A DNA stretch of 64,000 nucleotides from Lysinibacillus_B sp042920265 (GTDB lineage: Bacteria; Bacillota; Bacilli; Bacillales_A; Planococcaceae): NCBI RefSeq assembly GCF_042920265.1, contig NZ_JBDQZI010000015.1, positions 1-64,000 of the forward strand, in the 5' to 3' direction. The position numbers and the translations under genes are program-made. The notes under the pieces are model-generated. The model was not told the DNA's origin and ran no database searches. It saw only the letters and a program-made list of their open reading frames with translations. Shown here piece after piece: positions 8,968-17,140 of the stretch (within the stretch, counting starts at the first letter, position 1; each line of letters opens with the position of its first letter).

Positions 8968-11595
8968 CTATGATGTAATCTCTGTTGGTGTTTCCTTCTG
9001 GCCGTATCGTTTTAAACGCTCACGTTCACGCTCTGCTTCACTCGAAGTTGAGCTATCAAATGCTGTATAAAGGTCTGGGAAAATTGGGTCGATTTTAATT
9101 ACTGCTGAACGCCCATAAATATCTTGGAAGATACAATTCCCTTTACTCAATTCACGAATTTTATCTACATTCGCCTTTGTCTCAGGAAGGTTTAAAAACT
9201 CTAGCATTTCCAAAGCTTCATCTCGTGTACGTAGTCCGAATGAAAACTTCATCCCCATATTTGCCACATCATTTTTATGGTCTGTCGCATTCTGAGAACC
9301 TTTTAAAAGTGTTGTATTGTAGTAACGACCCTTACGAACGATAAAATCCATTAGCTTGCGACCTGTCGCATTACGGTCAATTGAGCTTGCTTCATCTTGT
9401 AACACGATTTTATGAATACCACGATCCTGCTTGAACATGTATTGCTTTGTAAATGCTGTAATCGAAATTAAAATGGCTTCTGAAATTTTCTCCTGTGGCA
9501 ATAGCTTCTTTGTCGCCTCACGCTCTAAATCAGGTAATTCAAGGTTTTCTACCATTAATATTTGAATCGGCTTATTGATTTCAAGCACCTTATATTTCTG
9601 ATTACGCTGACCAATCAATAAACGAGCGAGATGTACCTTTTGCATAGAATTTAAGCCTTCACGTAGCTGTTCTAAAGCTTTATAGCGTTGCTCAGACATA
9701 TCCTGAATGTTTGCCGAAACGTATTCCTGCTCAATTTTTTCAATAACAGCTCCTAAACATGGATCTTCTTCGTTTCCTACTTCCTCAACGGCACTACTTA
9801 AAATCGCGTAACGAAAATCATCAATATCTACATTTGATAGGAATGATAAAATGTCGATAGCAATCGTTTTACCTTCATCTAAATTGGGGCTTGTACGGAA
9901 CGGGTCAAGACTTCCTGCATCATCTTCATCGCTACCAAGCGTCCACTTTGAAATAAATTCTCCTGGTATCAACGGTAGGCTATCCCAGTCTTTACGGTCG
10001 CCTTTGGGATCAATACAAAGAGCTCGTGAACCTGTTAAAACCGATAAATACATATACAAGTTCATATAGAAGGACTTCCCTTTACCTGTCGCACCTGCAA
10101 CAAGGGCTGAAATCGAATCTTCCAAATTACCGATGCCCTCATAAGCCTTTGCTGCAAGATCTGGTTGAATGAAAACAGGCTTGTTTAAATTATGGGTATA
10201 GCCGATAAAGAACCCTCGATTGTCACCGATATTTGAGCTTGCACCGAACATCATGCCAGCTAAAACACCCGAGTCCATTTCAATTTGATAATCACTTGTA
10301 AATTGCTTTGAGCCTAAGATTTTTTCCATCATTAATGTAAGTTGCTCGCCATACGGAGCCACAGCTTGTATGCCATAGTTCATTAAAAGCTGTTTCAATT
10401 CACTTGAACGAATATCTAAATCCTTCGTTGTTTCTGCAGTGATTTTAAAAACAATCGAACTTGCATAGGCAGGTTGGCCCGTCTTTTGGAAATAGGCTTC
10501 AGCTTGAATCGTACCGGCTTCCGACTGATTTAAAGCTAAATCTGTACTAGAGTCGGCTTTCATTGCTTCTTCCTTCTGATCTCGATATTCCAAACGCTTA
10601 TTTGACAGGCGCTTTACAATTCGTTCATTCGCTTGATGATACGCACGAATACTCGTTGAAATCGGGAATGAAAGACGCGTTTGTAATGTATATAACCATT
10701 CAAAGTTTGGGAAGTAATTAATGGATTCCATCGAATGAACAACTAAATAACGAACAAATAAATGCTTTTCCTGATCGTTCACCATACGGCTAAATTTCAA
10801 TGTAGTTGGACCGTATTCCTCAATATTCGTTTCTCGTAGCTCTAAAAAGCTTTTTCGATGTGGGCGATAACCAACTTGGATTTCGCCGTCATCTCCAACA
10901 AATTCAACACGCTCTGCAGGAGAAAAATCCTCACGTAAGCTCACGTCTGCATTGTTCGGTAATACCGAGAACTCCTTTTCAAGCAGATAAATCGTTTCTT
11001 CTGTTGAAACTGCCTCCACACGACAACGGAAAGCTGTACGAAGGGATTCGAGTAAAGTATCTGCTTGTACCTGCCACATTTGAATTTCAGATGCCAATAC
11101 ATCCGTAGCATGTAAGCCGACTGCTCGATGCGTTTGTTGGGTTAAACCATTAATAAATTCACGAATAGACTGAATCGTATTTAATCCTACGTTCGTATCT
11201 TTAAACCGCTTCTTTTCGGCATTCAATTGAATACCGAAATACTGGTGATAATCACTCGCCTCTGTATTTGCACGCTGTTGAGCTAAAGCTTCCTTTAATA
11301 CTTCCATATACATTAAGCCGTATTCTTTTAGCTCATAGTCCTTCGCCTTCATATCTTCCATTGTGGCATCTAAAATTTGCTCAATATCTGTTGGAAAAGG
11401 CTCTGAAACATAGTGCAAATCATATTTATTGTTATACAGCATGGCTCTCTGTGCATTGAAGGGACCATACTTATCATCCTCAGATAAAAAGTCGTAATTA
11501 AAGCCTGCAACTTTAAAATACGCTGTCACTGTGCCATCAATTGCAAACACTAAGTTCTTGTCTACATGACGGACAGGAAAAGTTAACACTGACAT
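8968..11595 (-). CDS. VirB4-type conjugation ATPase (TcpF/TraE class)
   Basis: About 875 residues, usual length for the family. The C-terminal half carries a Walker A loop GATGKGKS (about residue 505) and a Walker B with catalytic acid (IVLQDEAS), followed by the conserved TLLKGSQNATD region; the N-terminal half is the VirB4 membrane-docking domain. It powers assembly and substrate transfer of the type IV secretion channel. The longest frame starts at 11604, but there AAAGGAG touches the ATG; the ATG nine bases on (11595, MSVLTFPV) has normal spacing. It is the most conserved landmark of the conjugation operon. Confidence 0.9.
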   Translation of the reverse strand: MSVLTFPVRHVDKNLVFAIDGTVTAYFKVAGFNYDFLSEDDKYGPFNAQRAMLYNNKYDLHYVSEPFPTDIEQILDATMEDMKAKDYELKEYGLMYMEVLKEALAQQRANTEASDYHQYFGIQLNAEKKRFKDTNVGLNTIQSIREFINGLTQQTHRAVGLHATDVLASEIQMWQVQADTLLESLRTAFRCRVEAVSTEETIYLLEKEFSVLPNNADVSLREDFSPAERVEFVGDDGEIQVGYRPHRKSFLELRETNIEEYGPTTLKFSRMVNDQEKHLFVRYLVVHSMESINYFPNFEWLYTLQTRLSFPISTSIRAYHQANERIVKRLSNKRLEYRDQKEEAMKADSSTDLALNQSEAGTIQAEAYFQKTGQPAYASSIVFKITAETTKDLDIRSSELKQLLMNYGIQAVAPYGEQLTLMMEKILGSKQFTSDYQIEMDSGVLAGMMFGASSNIGDNRGFFIGYTHNLNKPVFIQPDLAAKAYEGIGNLEDSISALVAGATGKGKSFYMNLYMYLSVLTGSRALCIDPKGDRKDWDSLPLIPGEFISKWTLGSDEDDAGSLDPFRTSPNLDEGKTIAIDILSFLSNVDIDDFRYAILSSAVEEVGNEEDPCLGAVIEKIEQEYVSANIQDMSEQRYKALEQLREGLNSMQKVHLARLLIGQRNQKYKVLEINKPIQILMVENLELPDLEREATKKLLPQEKISEAILISITAFTKQYMFKQDRGIHKIVLQDEASSIDRNATGRKLMDFIVRKGRYYNTTLLKGSQNATDHKNDVANMGMKFSFGLRTRDEALEMLEFLNLPETKANVDKIRELSKGNCIFQDIYGRSAVIKIDPIFPDLYTAFDSSTSSEAERERERLKRYGQKETPTEITS

Positions 11596-11702
11596 ATGTC
11601 TCATCTCCTTTAGTCATTCGTAATCGCTATTTTTAAAAGAAAGGAGAATACCTTGTTTTTGCTCGATATTCCCCAAAAATAAAAATATTTTTTTCTAAAA
11701 AT

Positions 11703-12215
11703 CTATTTATCCTTTTTTCTTTTCTTATTCAATCGTTTATTTCTTTTAGCTTGCTGTTTCTTTAGCCTATAAAGCTCTTGTATACGCCCCTTCTCTGCTT
11801 GAGATTGTGTGGTCGTAACAATGCTATACCCCTTTATTTGATGAACTTTTGGCTTTGGTAAAAGACGGTCTCGTATGTACGTCACCTTTTGTTGCTTTCT
11901 CCATACATACAAAAGGACTGAACGGAAAAAGGCTACAGAAGAACGTCCCTCCGTTTGCACATCTGCTAAAAGGTAAGCTAACCCGATTGGAATAGCGATT
12001 AATATCACGAAAGGAAATAGCTTTAGTACATTACCGATTACTGGGGTAATATATATAAGCATTTCGATTAAGAAAATAACAATAAAGTAGCCCACTGCTT
12101 TAAAAGCTATAGGGCGACCAAGTGGTACACCAAATACTTGATAAATCTTCTTTTCAAACTTCAAATAATCATTTAATACATGAAGGGCTGTATGGTTGGT
12201 TTTATGCTCCTGCAT
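11703..12215 (-). CDS. tcpE: TcpE-family conjugation membrane protein
   Basis: 170 residues. Two adjacent membrane segments (about 42-62 and 67-88), preceded by a basic amphipathic region with a GxPLGRP-like motif (VPLGRPI) and followed by a very basic tail, match the TcpE family of clostridial and bacillar conjugation systems. TcpE is needed for transfer and sits near VirB4 in the membrane. Start ATG has GGGAGG upstream; 15 bases separate it from the previous gene. Its stop lies within an exact 25-base AT-rich repeat also found at the end of the 1482 gene. Confidence 0.75.
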   Translation of the reverse strand: MQEHKTNHTALHVLNDYLKFEKKIYQVFGVPLGRPIAFKAVGYFIVIFLIEMLIYITPVIGNVLKLFPFVILIAIPIGLAYLLADVQTEGRSSVAFFRSVLLYVWRKQQKVTYIRDRLLPKPKVHQIKGYSIVTTTQSQAEKGRIQELYRLKKQQAKRNKRLNKKRKKDK

Positions 12216-12230
12216 CAGTATCCTCCCTAA

Positions 12231-12452
12231 TTAGCCACCGATATTTACCTTGTCGCCTAACCAATCGGCAATATCTGTAATCACGTTTGGATTACTAATA
12301 AAAATGGCGATAATACCAAATCCGATAATTAAACCGACCAACTGAATCCAAGCACGCTTAAAGCCAAGTACAAGGGCTCCGATAATGACCCCGATAAATA
12401 AAATGTACATCGCTTGCTCTTTGATCCAATCAAATAACCCTGATAAATCCAC
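12231..12452 (-). CDS. Small two-TM conjugation protein (TcpD-like)
   Basis: 73 residues with two membrane segments (about 14-30 and 36-52), a topology and position (between TcpC and TcpE) like TcpD or VirB2/VirB3-size subunits of Tcp-type systems. GTG start with AAAGGAG upstream. Sequence alone is too short for a firm family call. It could be a channel or pilin-like subunit. Confidence 0.6.
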   Translation of the reverse strand: MDLSGLFDWIKEQAMYILFIGVIIGALVLGFKRAWIQLVGLIIGFGIIAIFISNPNVITDIADWLGDKVNIGG

Positions 12453-12476
12453 AATGAAAACTCCTTTAAAATCTGT

Positions 12477-13595
12477 TTATTCTGCTGCTGTCTTTTGTTG
12501 AGCCAATGCTTCAGCTTGTTGCTTTGCCATTAAAGCTTCTTTTTGTTGTTGTAAGCTTAAAAGCTCTTTCTCTACATCACTTGCTGACTTTGATTTGATT
12601 TCTTTCCCTGTCATATCGTCCATTGCCTGCACAACAAACTTATCTGCACTTTTCTTAATCGAAAGCTGGTAGTTCATTAAAGTTTGAATCGACGTTACAG
12701 GATTCGTAACTAGCACGTCTACATTAGCAATAAAGCCTGTTTCTGCTTCATCTTTTAAGACCTCTACCTCGCCAACTTCATTAAATACATAGGTCGAATT
12801 TAAGCCTGTTATCTTGCTATCCTTCACTAGTAAATAACGTAGTTGTTCATACTCGCCTTCTACATAAGTTTTAAAGAACGTTTCCACAAAGGCTTTAATC
12901 TCGTTCGATTCGTCTGTACTAGCTGTTTTTAGCCGTTTATCTGTAACTATCTTTACCGTCGTATAATCTGTAATATCTGTAAATTTCGGTAGCCCATATA
13001 CACCGAATGTTTCACCGTCAAAGGCAATAGGCACAATCATAAACTGCTCAACAACTTTTTCTGCTTCTCCGTTCGAGAGCTTACTATTTACCTGAAATGT
13101 AATTTGACCAATTCCTTCCTCAATAGTTTCAACATCACGAACTTGTGATGATAAATAGGTCGAATCCCAATTCACACTTTTTGTAACAAGCCCGGCATTC
13201 ACATCCAAGCCATTTGCTAGGTATGGTGCTAAGGCTTGCTGACGTGCTACAATGCCTTCGTCTGTTCGTTTCCATGTAAAATATGCTTTGATAAAGTTTT
13301 GAGCAAATACGGTGGCTTCTTGTGAAGCTACTTTGTCGTATAAAATCTCGTCTTTTACATCCGAATCATCTGATCCATTAGATAAAACAAGTAGCCCTAC
13401 AAATAAGAACATGCCTACAAATAAAGTCCAAAACGTATATACTCCGACACGGCGAGCACGATAGCCTTTAGGCGTAAAATTATTTAGCTTTTTCCCTTTA
13501 CGCTCAAGCTTTCGTTGCTCTGCTTTTTGCTTCTCATCATCTGACAATCGCTTAAAGCCCTTCAAAAGAGCTTTTGTTTTTCTTTCTTTCGCCAC
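12477..13595 (-). CDS. tcpC: TcpC-like conjugation scaffold protein
   Basis: 372 residues: a basic cytoplasmic N-terminus (about 1-50), one membrane segment (about 53-72), then two tandem NTF2-like domains outside (about 90-230 and 235-345) and a Gln/Ala-rich coiled tail. This is the layout of TcpC, the Gram-positive counterpart of VirB8 that anchors the mating complex in the membrane. GTG start (13595) with GAGGT nine bases upstream. It follows a small membrane-protein gene by 17 bases and precedes TcpD/TcpE-like genes, the usual order. Confidence 0.8.
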   Translation of the reverse strand: MAKERKTKALLKGFKRLSDDEKQKAEQRKLERKGKKLNNFTPKGYRARRVGVYTFWTLFVGMFLFVGLLVLSNGSDDSDVKDEILYDKVASQEATVFAQNFIKAYFTWKRTDEGIVARQQALAPYLANGLDVNAGLVTKSVNWDSTYLSSQVRDVETIEEGIGQITFQVNSKLSNGEAEKVVEQFMIVPIAFDGETFGVYGLPKFTDITDYTTVKIVTDKRLKTASTDESNEIKAFVETFFKTYVEGEYEQLRYLLVKDSKITGLNSTYVFNEVGEVEVLKDEAETGFIANVDVLVTNPVTSIQTLMNYQLSIKKSADKFVVQAMDDMTGKEIKSKSASDVEKELLSLQQQKEALMAKQQAEALAQQKTAAE

Positions 13596-13611
13596 AGCCC
13601 ATTTACCTCAC

Positions 13612-13833
13612 TTATCGAATACTGCTTGAACCAAATAGAATTGCAATTCCAGCAATAAAAATGACCGTTGTTAAAACACCGTATTTTACTTTGCTTGATT
13701 CATAGAAATCGCCTACAACTGTTTTAAATTCCTCCCAAATTGGAGCTAGTGTTGGGAATTGGTCAATTAATGTACTTCCCACCACCGTAATTACTAAAAT
13801 CATTGCTACAACTACTAATAAATTCTTAAACAT
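13612..13833 (-). CDS. Small two-TM protein of the conjugation operon
   Basis: 73 residues with a hydrophobic N-terminal segment (about 3-22) and a second one at the C-terminus (about 53-70), joined by a hydrophilic loop. Same length as the protein at 12231 but no obvious sequence similarity. Either could be the VirB2/VirB3-like subunit. Function unknown; assigned to conjugation by position. Confidence 0.55.
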   Translation of the reverse strand: MFKNLLVVVAMILVITVVGSTLIDQFPTLAPIWEEFKTVVGDFYESSKVKYGVLTTVIFIAGIAILFGSSSIR

Positions 13834-13879
13834 ATATCCACATCCTTATCTGTATCTCATGTTAATTAGGCAGCAATCC

Positions 13880-14485
13880 TTACTGCCATATATTTAGCTT
13901 CTGGCTTTGGGCTAAAGCCTGTCCTTCGTAAAAGGCTTCAACATACTTTGTATTGGGATGCTCTACATTTGAAATTCGAGCAAAACCTTCCTGTACAAGC
14001 TGTAAGTTGACATTTTGACTATCCTTCCAGATATAAACGAGTAGATTTCCTTGTTTATCACGAGCCATTTCACCTTCCTCAACCTCCACAACAGAATCCT
14101 TAATAATTAGCTCTCGTAATCGCTGTATAGCTTGCTCTGAATAAGGCTCTGACCCAATCGGTGCACGGATAAGCAGTAGTTTCACCGTTTCAATTCGCTT
14201 CTCGGCAAACTGTAATTCAACGGTATTACCATTAATAATTTGGCGAACAACCGCTTTTTTTAAATCTTCTTCTTCAAGCACTAGGTTTGAAGGGGCTGGT
14301 TCGTCAGTGGTAAGCATATTCTTTTCAGAAGGTACTTCCTCCATTTGTTCTGGTATAGCTGCCTTTTCCTCAGATGTTTCATTTGGCGCCGTATCACGAA
14401 AGAAAAACGTAAGTAATACTAAAATGCCGAGCAAAATGTATCGAAGTTTGCCAACTACTTTTTCTAAATCAATAGTGAACTGCAT
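13880..14485 (-). CDS. Membrane-anchored SNase-fold protein, probably inactive as a nuclease
   Basis: About 201 residues: N-terminal membrane segment, acidic linker, then a staphylococcal nuclease-like (SNc) domain from about residue 85 (VELQFAEKRIETVKLLLIRAP ... YSEQAIQRLRELI ... VNLQLVQEGFARI split by short gaps). The residues that cleave DNA in the family are missing: the strand usually RLLLVDTPE reads KLLLIRAPI, and the YGR motif reads QGN. It may therefore act as a binding or scaffold domain. The longest frame starts at 14497 with TTG; the ATG at 14485 follows GGTGA formed by the upstream stop codon, so I prefer it. Confidence 0.65.
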   Translation of the reverse strand: MQFTIDLEKVVGKLRYILLGILVLLTFFFRDTAPNETSEEKAAIPEQMEEVPSEKNMLTTDEPAPSNLVLEEEDLKKAVVRQIINGNTVELQFAEKRIETVKLLLIRAPIGSEPYSEQAIQRLRELIIKDSVVEVEEGEMARDKQGNLLVYIWKDSQNVNLQLVQEGFARISNVEHPNTKYVEAFYEGQALAQSQKLNIWQ

Positions 14486-14490
14486 GAGCT

Positions 14491-14985
14491 TCACCAATCA
14501 TCACTTTCAAATAGCGATAGTCCTTCTTTGAGGCTAGCGGTGAACACATCTTGATCGAAAATACTATCAGTTGAAGTTGATGACTGTGTAGGCACTAAAT
14601 TAGGCATTTCATCTTTTGAAACTAGCTGCTTTAATAGCTGCATCATTTCATCTATCTTCGATTCCTGTGTTTGTTGCATTTGAGCAAAGCCAGTTTGAGC
14701 CTGCTCAATCATGTAGCCGATTTTTAAAAGACGTTTTAAATGTGCTTCCTGTGATGCTGCATCAAATTGGTTTAAATAATTTAGGATTTCCTGATCTTGC
14801 TTCGTAAATGAGACGACATATCGAAAATCACCTTGATTGCCCTGAGCTTGTACAGTAGAAACCCCTAAATATAGGAGTTTCTTCATTTCTGTACCTTGCC
14901 TTTTCAAATCGAATTTGTCTAAATAGTGGCGCAAGCTTTCATCTTTTCGATTTAATCGAATCGCATAGACTTCTTTAACTGTCAT
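14491..14985 (-). CDS. ParR-like DNA-binding adaptor (two RHH-like repeats)
   Basis: 164 residues. Two similar segments, YAIRLNRKDESLRHYLDKF (about 6-24) and YVVSFTKQDQEILNYLNQF (about 57-75), each followed by a helix ending in K(K/R)LL, look like duplicated ribbon-helix-helix modules. The C-terminal third is Gln/Glu-rich. It follows directly (11 bases) the ParM-like actin gene, the usual place of ParR, the adaptor that binds the centromere and caps the filament. The palindromes near 16.4-16.6 kb would be its candidate sites. Family call rests on layout and context. Confidence 0.55.
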   Translation of the reverse strand: MTVKEVYAIRLNRKDESLRHYLDKFDLKRQGTEMKKLLYLGVSTVQAQGNQGDFRYVVSFTKQDQEILNYLNQFDAASQEAHLKRLLKIGYMIEQAQTGFAQMQQTQESKIDEMMQLLKQLVSKDEMPNLVPTQSSTSTDSIFDQDVFTASLKEGLSLFESDDW

Positions 14986-14996
14986 CGCTCACACCT

Positions 14997-16049
14997 CTAG
15001 TTCTCTTGTCCAAGTCGCTCACCTAAAAGCATTTTGCCTAATCGGTAATAACCAATGGTATTGGCGAACTGCCCATCTAAAATCGTGTCGTATTCATTCG
15101 TGAAATATGAGTGGAATGTGCTACCGCCACCACCAAGTAAGAACGTAGCATCAAATGTATCTGCTTCTTCCTTCCAAAGTGTTGAAATACGGTCCTCAAT
15201 GGCATTCACTACGGATTGGTGAGCCTTTTCTACTTCTGCAGTGAAATCAACAACTTTACCTTTGTACTTCATCTGCTTCGTTGAAAGGATACGCTCAATC
15301 TTACCTTCACTTAAATTAGACCCGCCTGTTTTATCCTTGTAAGCCGTTTTAATCATGTCTTGTAGATTGACTACACCAATATCAATCGTGTCACATAAAG
15401 CTAATAACGGACGGAAGCCACCACCTTGCTTCATTTCAACTACACATACATCTGTTGTACGGAAGCCTATATCAATGACTGCAATTTGATTCCCTTCTTG
15501 CATTAGCTCAGGGTGAACCACTCGTCCTTCTGCATTAATCAAAGTCGCCCAAATAGCTGATAACGCTTGAGGGAACACTTTAACGGCTTTCATCACCTTA
15601 TTTGAGCTTTCATTTGAGCCACCACTGATCCATTTAAATGCAGGGAGAGGCTCTTTTAATTTCGCCTCAAAGTCCTTTACCTGTGATTTGTAGTAATCAA
15701 GTGGCAAGCCCGTAAATAATACAAATTCTCGTTCTTCAGGACTTGCAACAAGATGAATCGCTGTTTGCAATAAAATCATTGTGTACTCATGATTAAAACG
15801 AACGCGTTCGAATACACGAGAATAATCTGTTGCGTTTCGTTGAGCCATCTCACCGACGTAATAATGTTTTCCATTCACCTGAATATGCAGTTCATCTAGC
15901 TTTTGTTCATCTATTTGACGGTCATTACCTAACGCAAAATTCATCCCTTCACGGCCAGAGCCAACAACTGCCGGGAAAATAACCCGCTTTCCATTTGAAC
16001 TAATTGCTTTTACGAACCCATATCCAATATCCACTGACACATATTCCAT
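14997..16049 (-). CDS. parM: ParM/Alp-type bacterial actin (plasmid segregation ATPase)
   Basis: 350 residues, normal for the ParM/StbA class. The phosphate-binding loops are visible: VDIGYGFVK at the N-terminus and VIDIGFRTTDV near residue 190, and the adenosine motif LLGGGGS near 300. Such actins polymerise and push plasmid copies apart. The gene is second in a long minus-strand operon that continues into the transfer genes, so partition and conjugation seem co-transcribed. Start ATG has GGAG nine bases upstream. Confidence 0.8.
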   Translation of the reverse strand: MEYVSVDIGYGFVKAISSNGKRVIFPAVVGSGREGMNFALGNDRQIDEQKLDELHIQVNGKHYYVGEMAQRNATDYSRVFERVRFNHEYTMILLQTAIHLVASPEEREFVLFTGLPLDYYKSQVKDFEAKLKEPLPAFKWISGGSNESSNKVMKAVKVFPQALSAIWATLINAEGRVVHPELMQEGNQIAVIDIGFRTTDVCVVEMKQGGGFRPLLALCDTIDIGVVNLQDMIKTAYKDKTGGSNLSEGKIERILSTKQMKYKGKVVDFTAEVEKAHQSVVNAIEDRISTLWKEEADTFDATFLLGGGGSTFHSYFTNEYDTILDGQFANTIGYYRLGKMLLGERLGQEN

Positions 16050-16064
16050 TGATTAAATCTCCAA

Positions 16065-16355
16065 TCATTCCGGCAGTACAATGCCTTCTCTCTCTAGGTT
16101 AAATTTCATCTGCTTTACTAAACCCTCGTATTGCTGTTCCTCAGCATGTAACAATTGAGCGAAAGGAACCGGTGTTTCAGAAGGTAATTCACTTTCATGC
16201 AGCAAACGCATTAGTAATTGAAGTTCTGAAATTGTCACACCATCAATCTCCTTCAACTCGTTTAAGACCTTAATCTTTGCTTCCATATCACGAGCTAGAT
16301 CCTCGTAATATAAGTGCATTCGTAGTGCGTAAAGTTGTTGTTCATTCATTTCCAT
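16065..16355 (-). CDS. Small helical protein heading the partition/conjugation operon
   Basis: 96 residues, almost entirely amphipathic helix with many Glu, Leu and Gln; no motif recognised. First gene of the operon, 15 bases before parM, with AGAGGT eight bases before its ATG. Downstream of repeated TAACGA palindromes, so it might be a small regulator or ParR-type accessory, but nothing in the sequence proves this. Confidence 0.5.
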   Translation of the reverse strand: MEMNEQQLYALRMHLYYEDLARDMEAKIKVLNELKEIDGVTISELQLLMRLLHESELPSETPVPFAQLLHAEEQQYEGLVKQMKFNLEREGIVLPE

Positions 16356-16406
16356 GTTTGTTACCTCTCAGATTTGTTTTTATCATCACTATGTATAAAA
16401 TATTTT

Positions 16407-16637
16407 TAACGATATTTCGTTATATTAGATTAAAAAAATTTCAAAAGAGCTTTTAAAATTTTAACCTCACATTTTAACGATATTTCGTTAATTTAAACTA
16501 AAAAATTTTAGCCAAGTCCAATTGACTGGCACAGCAACACCTGCTGCATAAAATCACAGAGCGTGTAAACAGTCGTAAACATTTGCTCTGTGAAAAGAAT
16601 AGTCGATATTTGATTATAAGTCAACGGTATTTCGTTA
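16407..16637. promoter_or_regulatory. Three TAACGA-N4-TCGTTA palindromes upstream of the operon
   Basis: TAACGATATTTCGTTA occurs exactly at 16407-16422 and 16475-16490, with a variant CAACGGTATTTCGTTA at 16622-16637. A related perfect palindrome, AACGAAATTTCGTT, lies at 23589-23602 upstream of the other large minus-strand operon. The nearest copy sits about 50 bases before the first start codon, where a promoter is expected. They may be operators of one plasmid regulator or centromere sites for the ParR-like protein. Confidence 0.6.
16554..16593. other. Stem-loop displaying GTAAACA repeats in its loop
   Basis: TCACAGAGC (16554-16562) and GCTCTGTGA (16585-16593) form a perfect 9-bp stem. The 22-base loop contains GTAAACA-GTC-GTAAACA, the same 10-base-step doublet as at about 3873. 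A stem presenting a protein-binding repeat is typical of origins (oriT or replication) and of some centromeres. The surrounding 16356-17140 stretch holds no gene. Confidence 0.5.
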
Positions 16638-16925
16638 AAATTATTAATGTAATAAGTAAGGTTTCAATGGCTACTCGTAATAAGTAGTAGATTGAAATTA
16701 TATTTTACTAAACTGTTGTTTCAAAAATGTGAAGTAAGTATTAAATGCATATGGACGCTTACTGTGAAATAAATCAAAACAAAAATACCCATGTTATTTG
16801 GGAAGATTTGAACAACATGGAGAAATAGTGAAGATACCTGCAAAGTTAATGGGTAATTGTGTATGCTTCAAATACCTTTAGCCCTTTGACATCTAATACC
16901 ATTAAAGAAGCAGAGGTAGGTTCGA

Positions 16926-16961
16926 CTAATTTCAAATTTCAAATTTCAAATTTCAAATTAG
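16926..16961. repeat. Four tandem ATTTCAA heptamers
   Basis: A 7-base unit, ATTTCAA, is repeated four times in tandem, bounded by ACTAATTT and AAATTAGT, which can pair. It may be a simple slippage repeat. Confidence 0.5.
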
Positions 16962-16979
16962 TATTTTAGAACAAATGAT

Positions 16980-17008
16980 GAAGTAGTCGAAAGACTGCTT
17001 CTTTTTTT
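16980..17008 (+). terminator. Rho-independent terminator
   Basis: GAAGTAGTC-gaaa-GACTGCTTC followed by seven T. No obvious plus-strand gene lies upstream, so it may end an unannotated RNA from the 16.6-16.98 kb stretch or insulate the exporter gene. Confidence 0.7.
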
Positions 17009-17140
17009 ATGATGAAATTTTCCTATGAACAACTCTTTTGTACCTTCTCTACTTATGTAAGTTTAGGCAAAAAGGTTGCTATAGACCCACTCGTAGTTGG
17101 GTTGTTATTATAAAAAAGTACTAAGTAGGAGGTAAGAAAT

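Noticed and set aside
16926..16961. ATTTCAA tandem repeats as CRISPR or iterons
   Set aside because: Unit of 7 bases without spacers and out of phase with the helical turn; more likely slippage.
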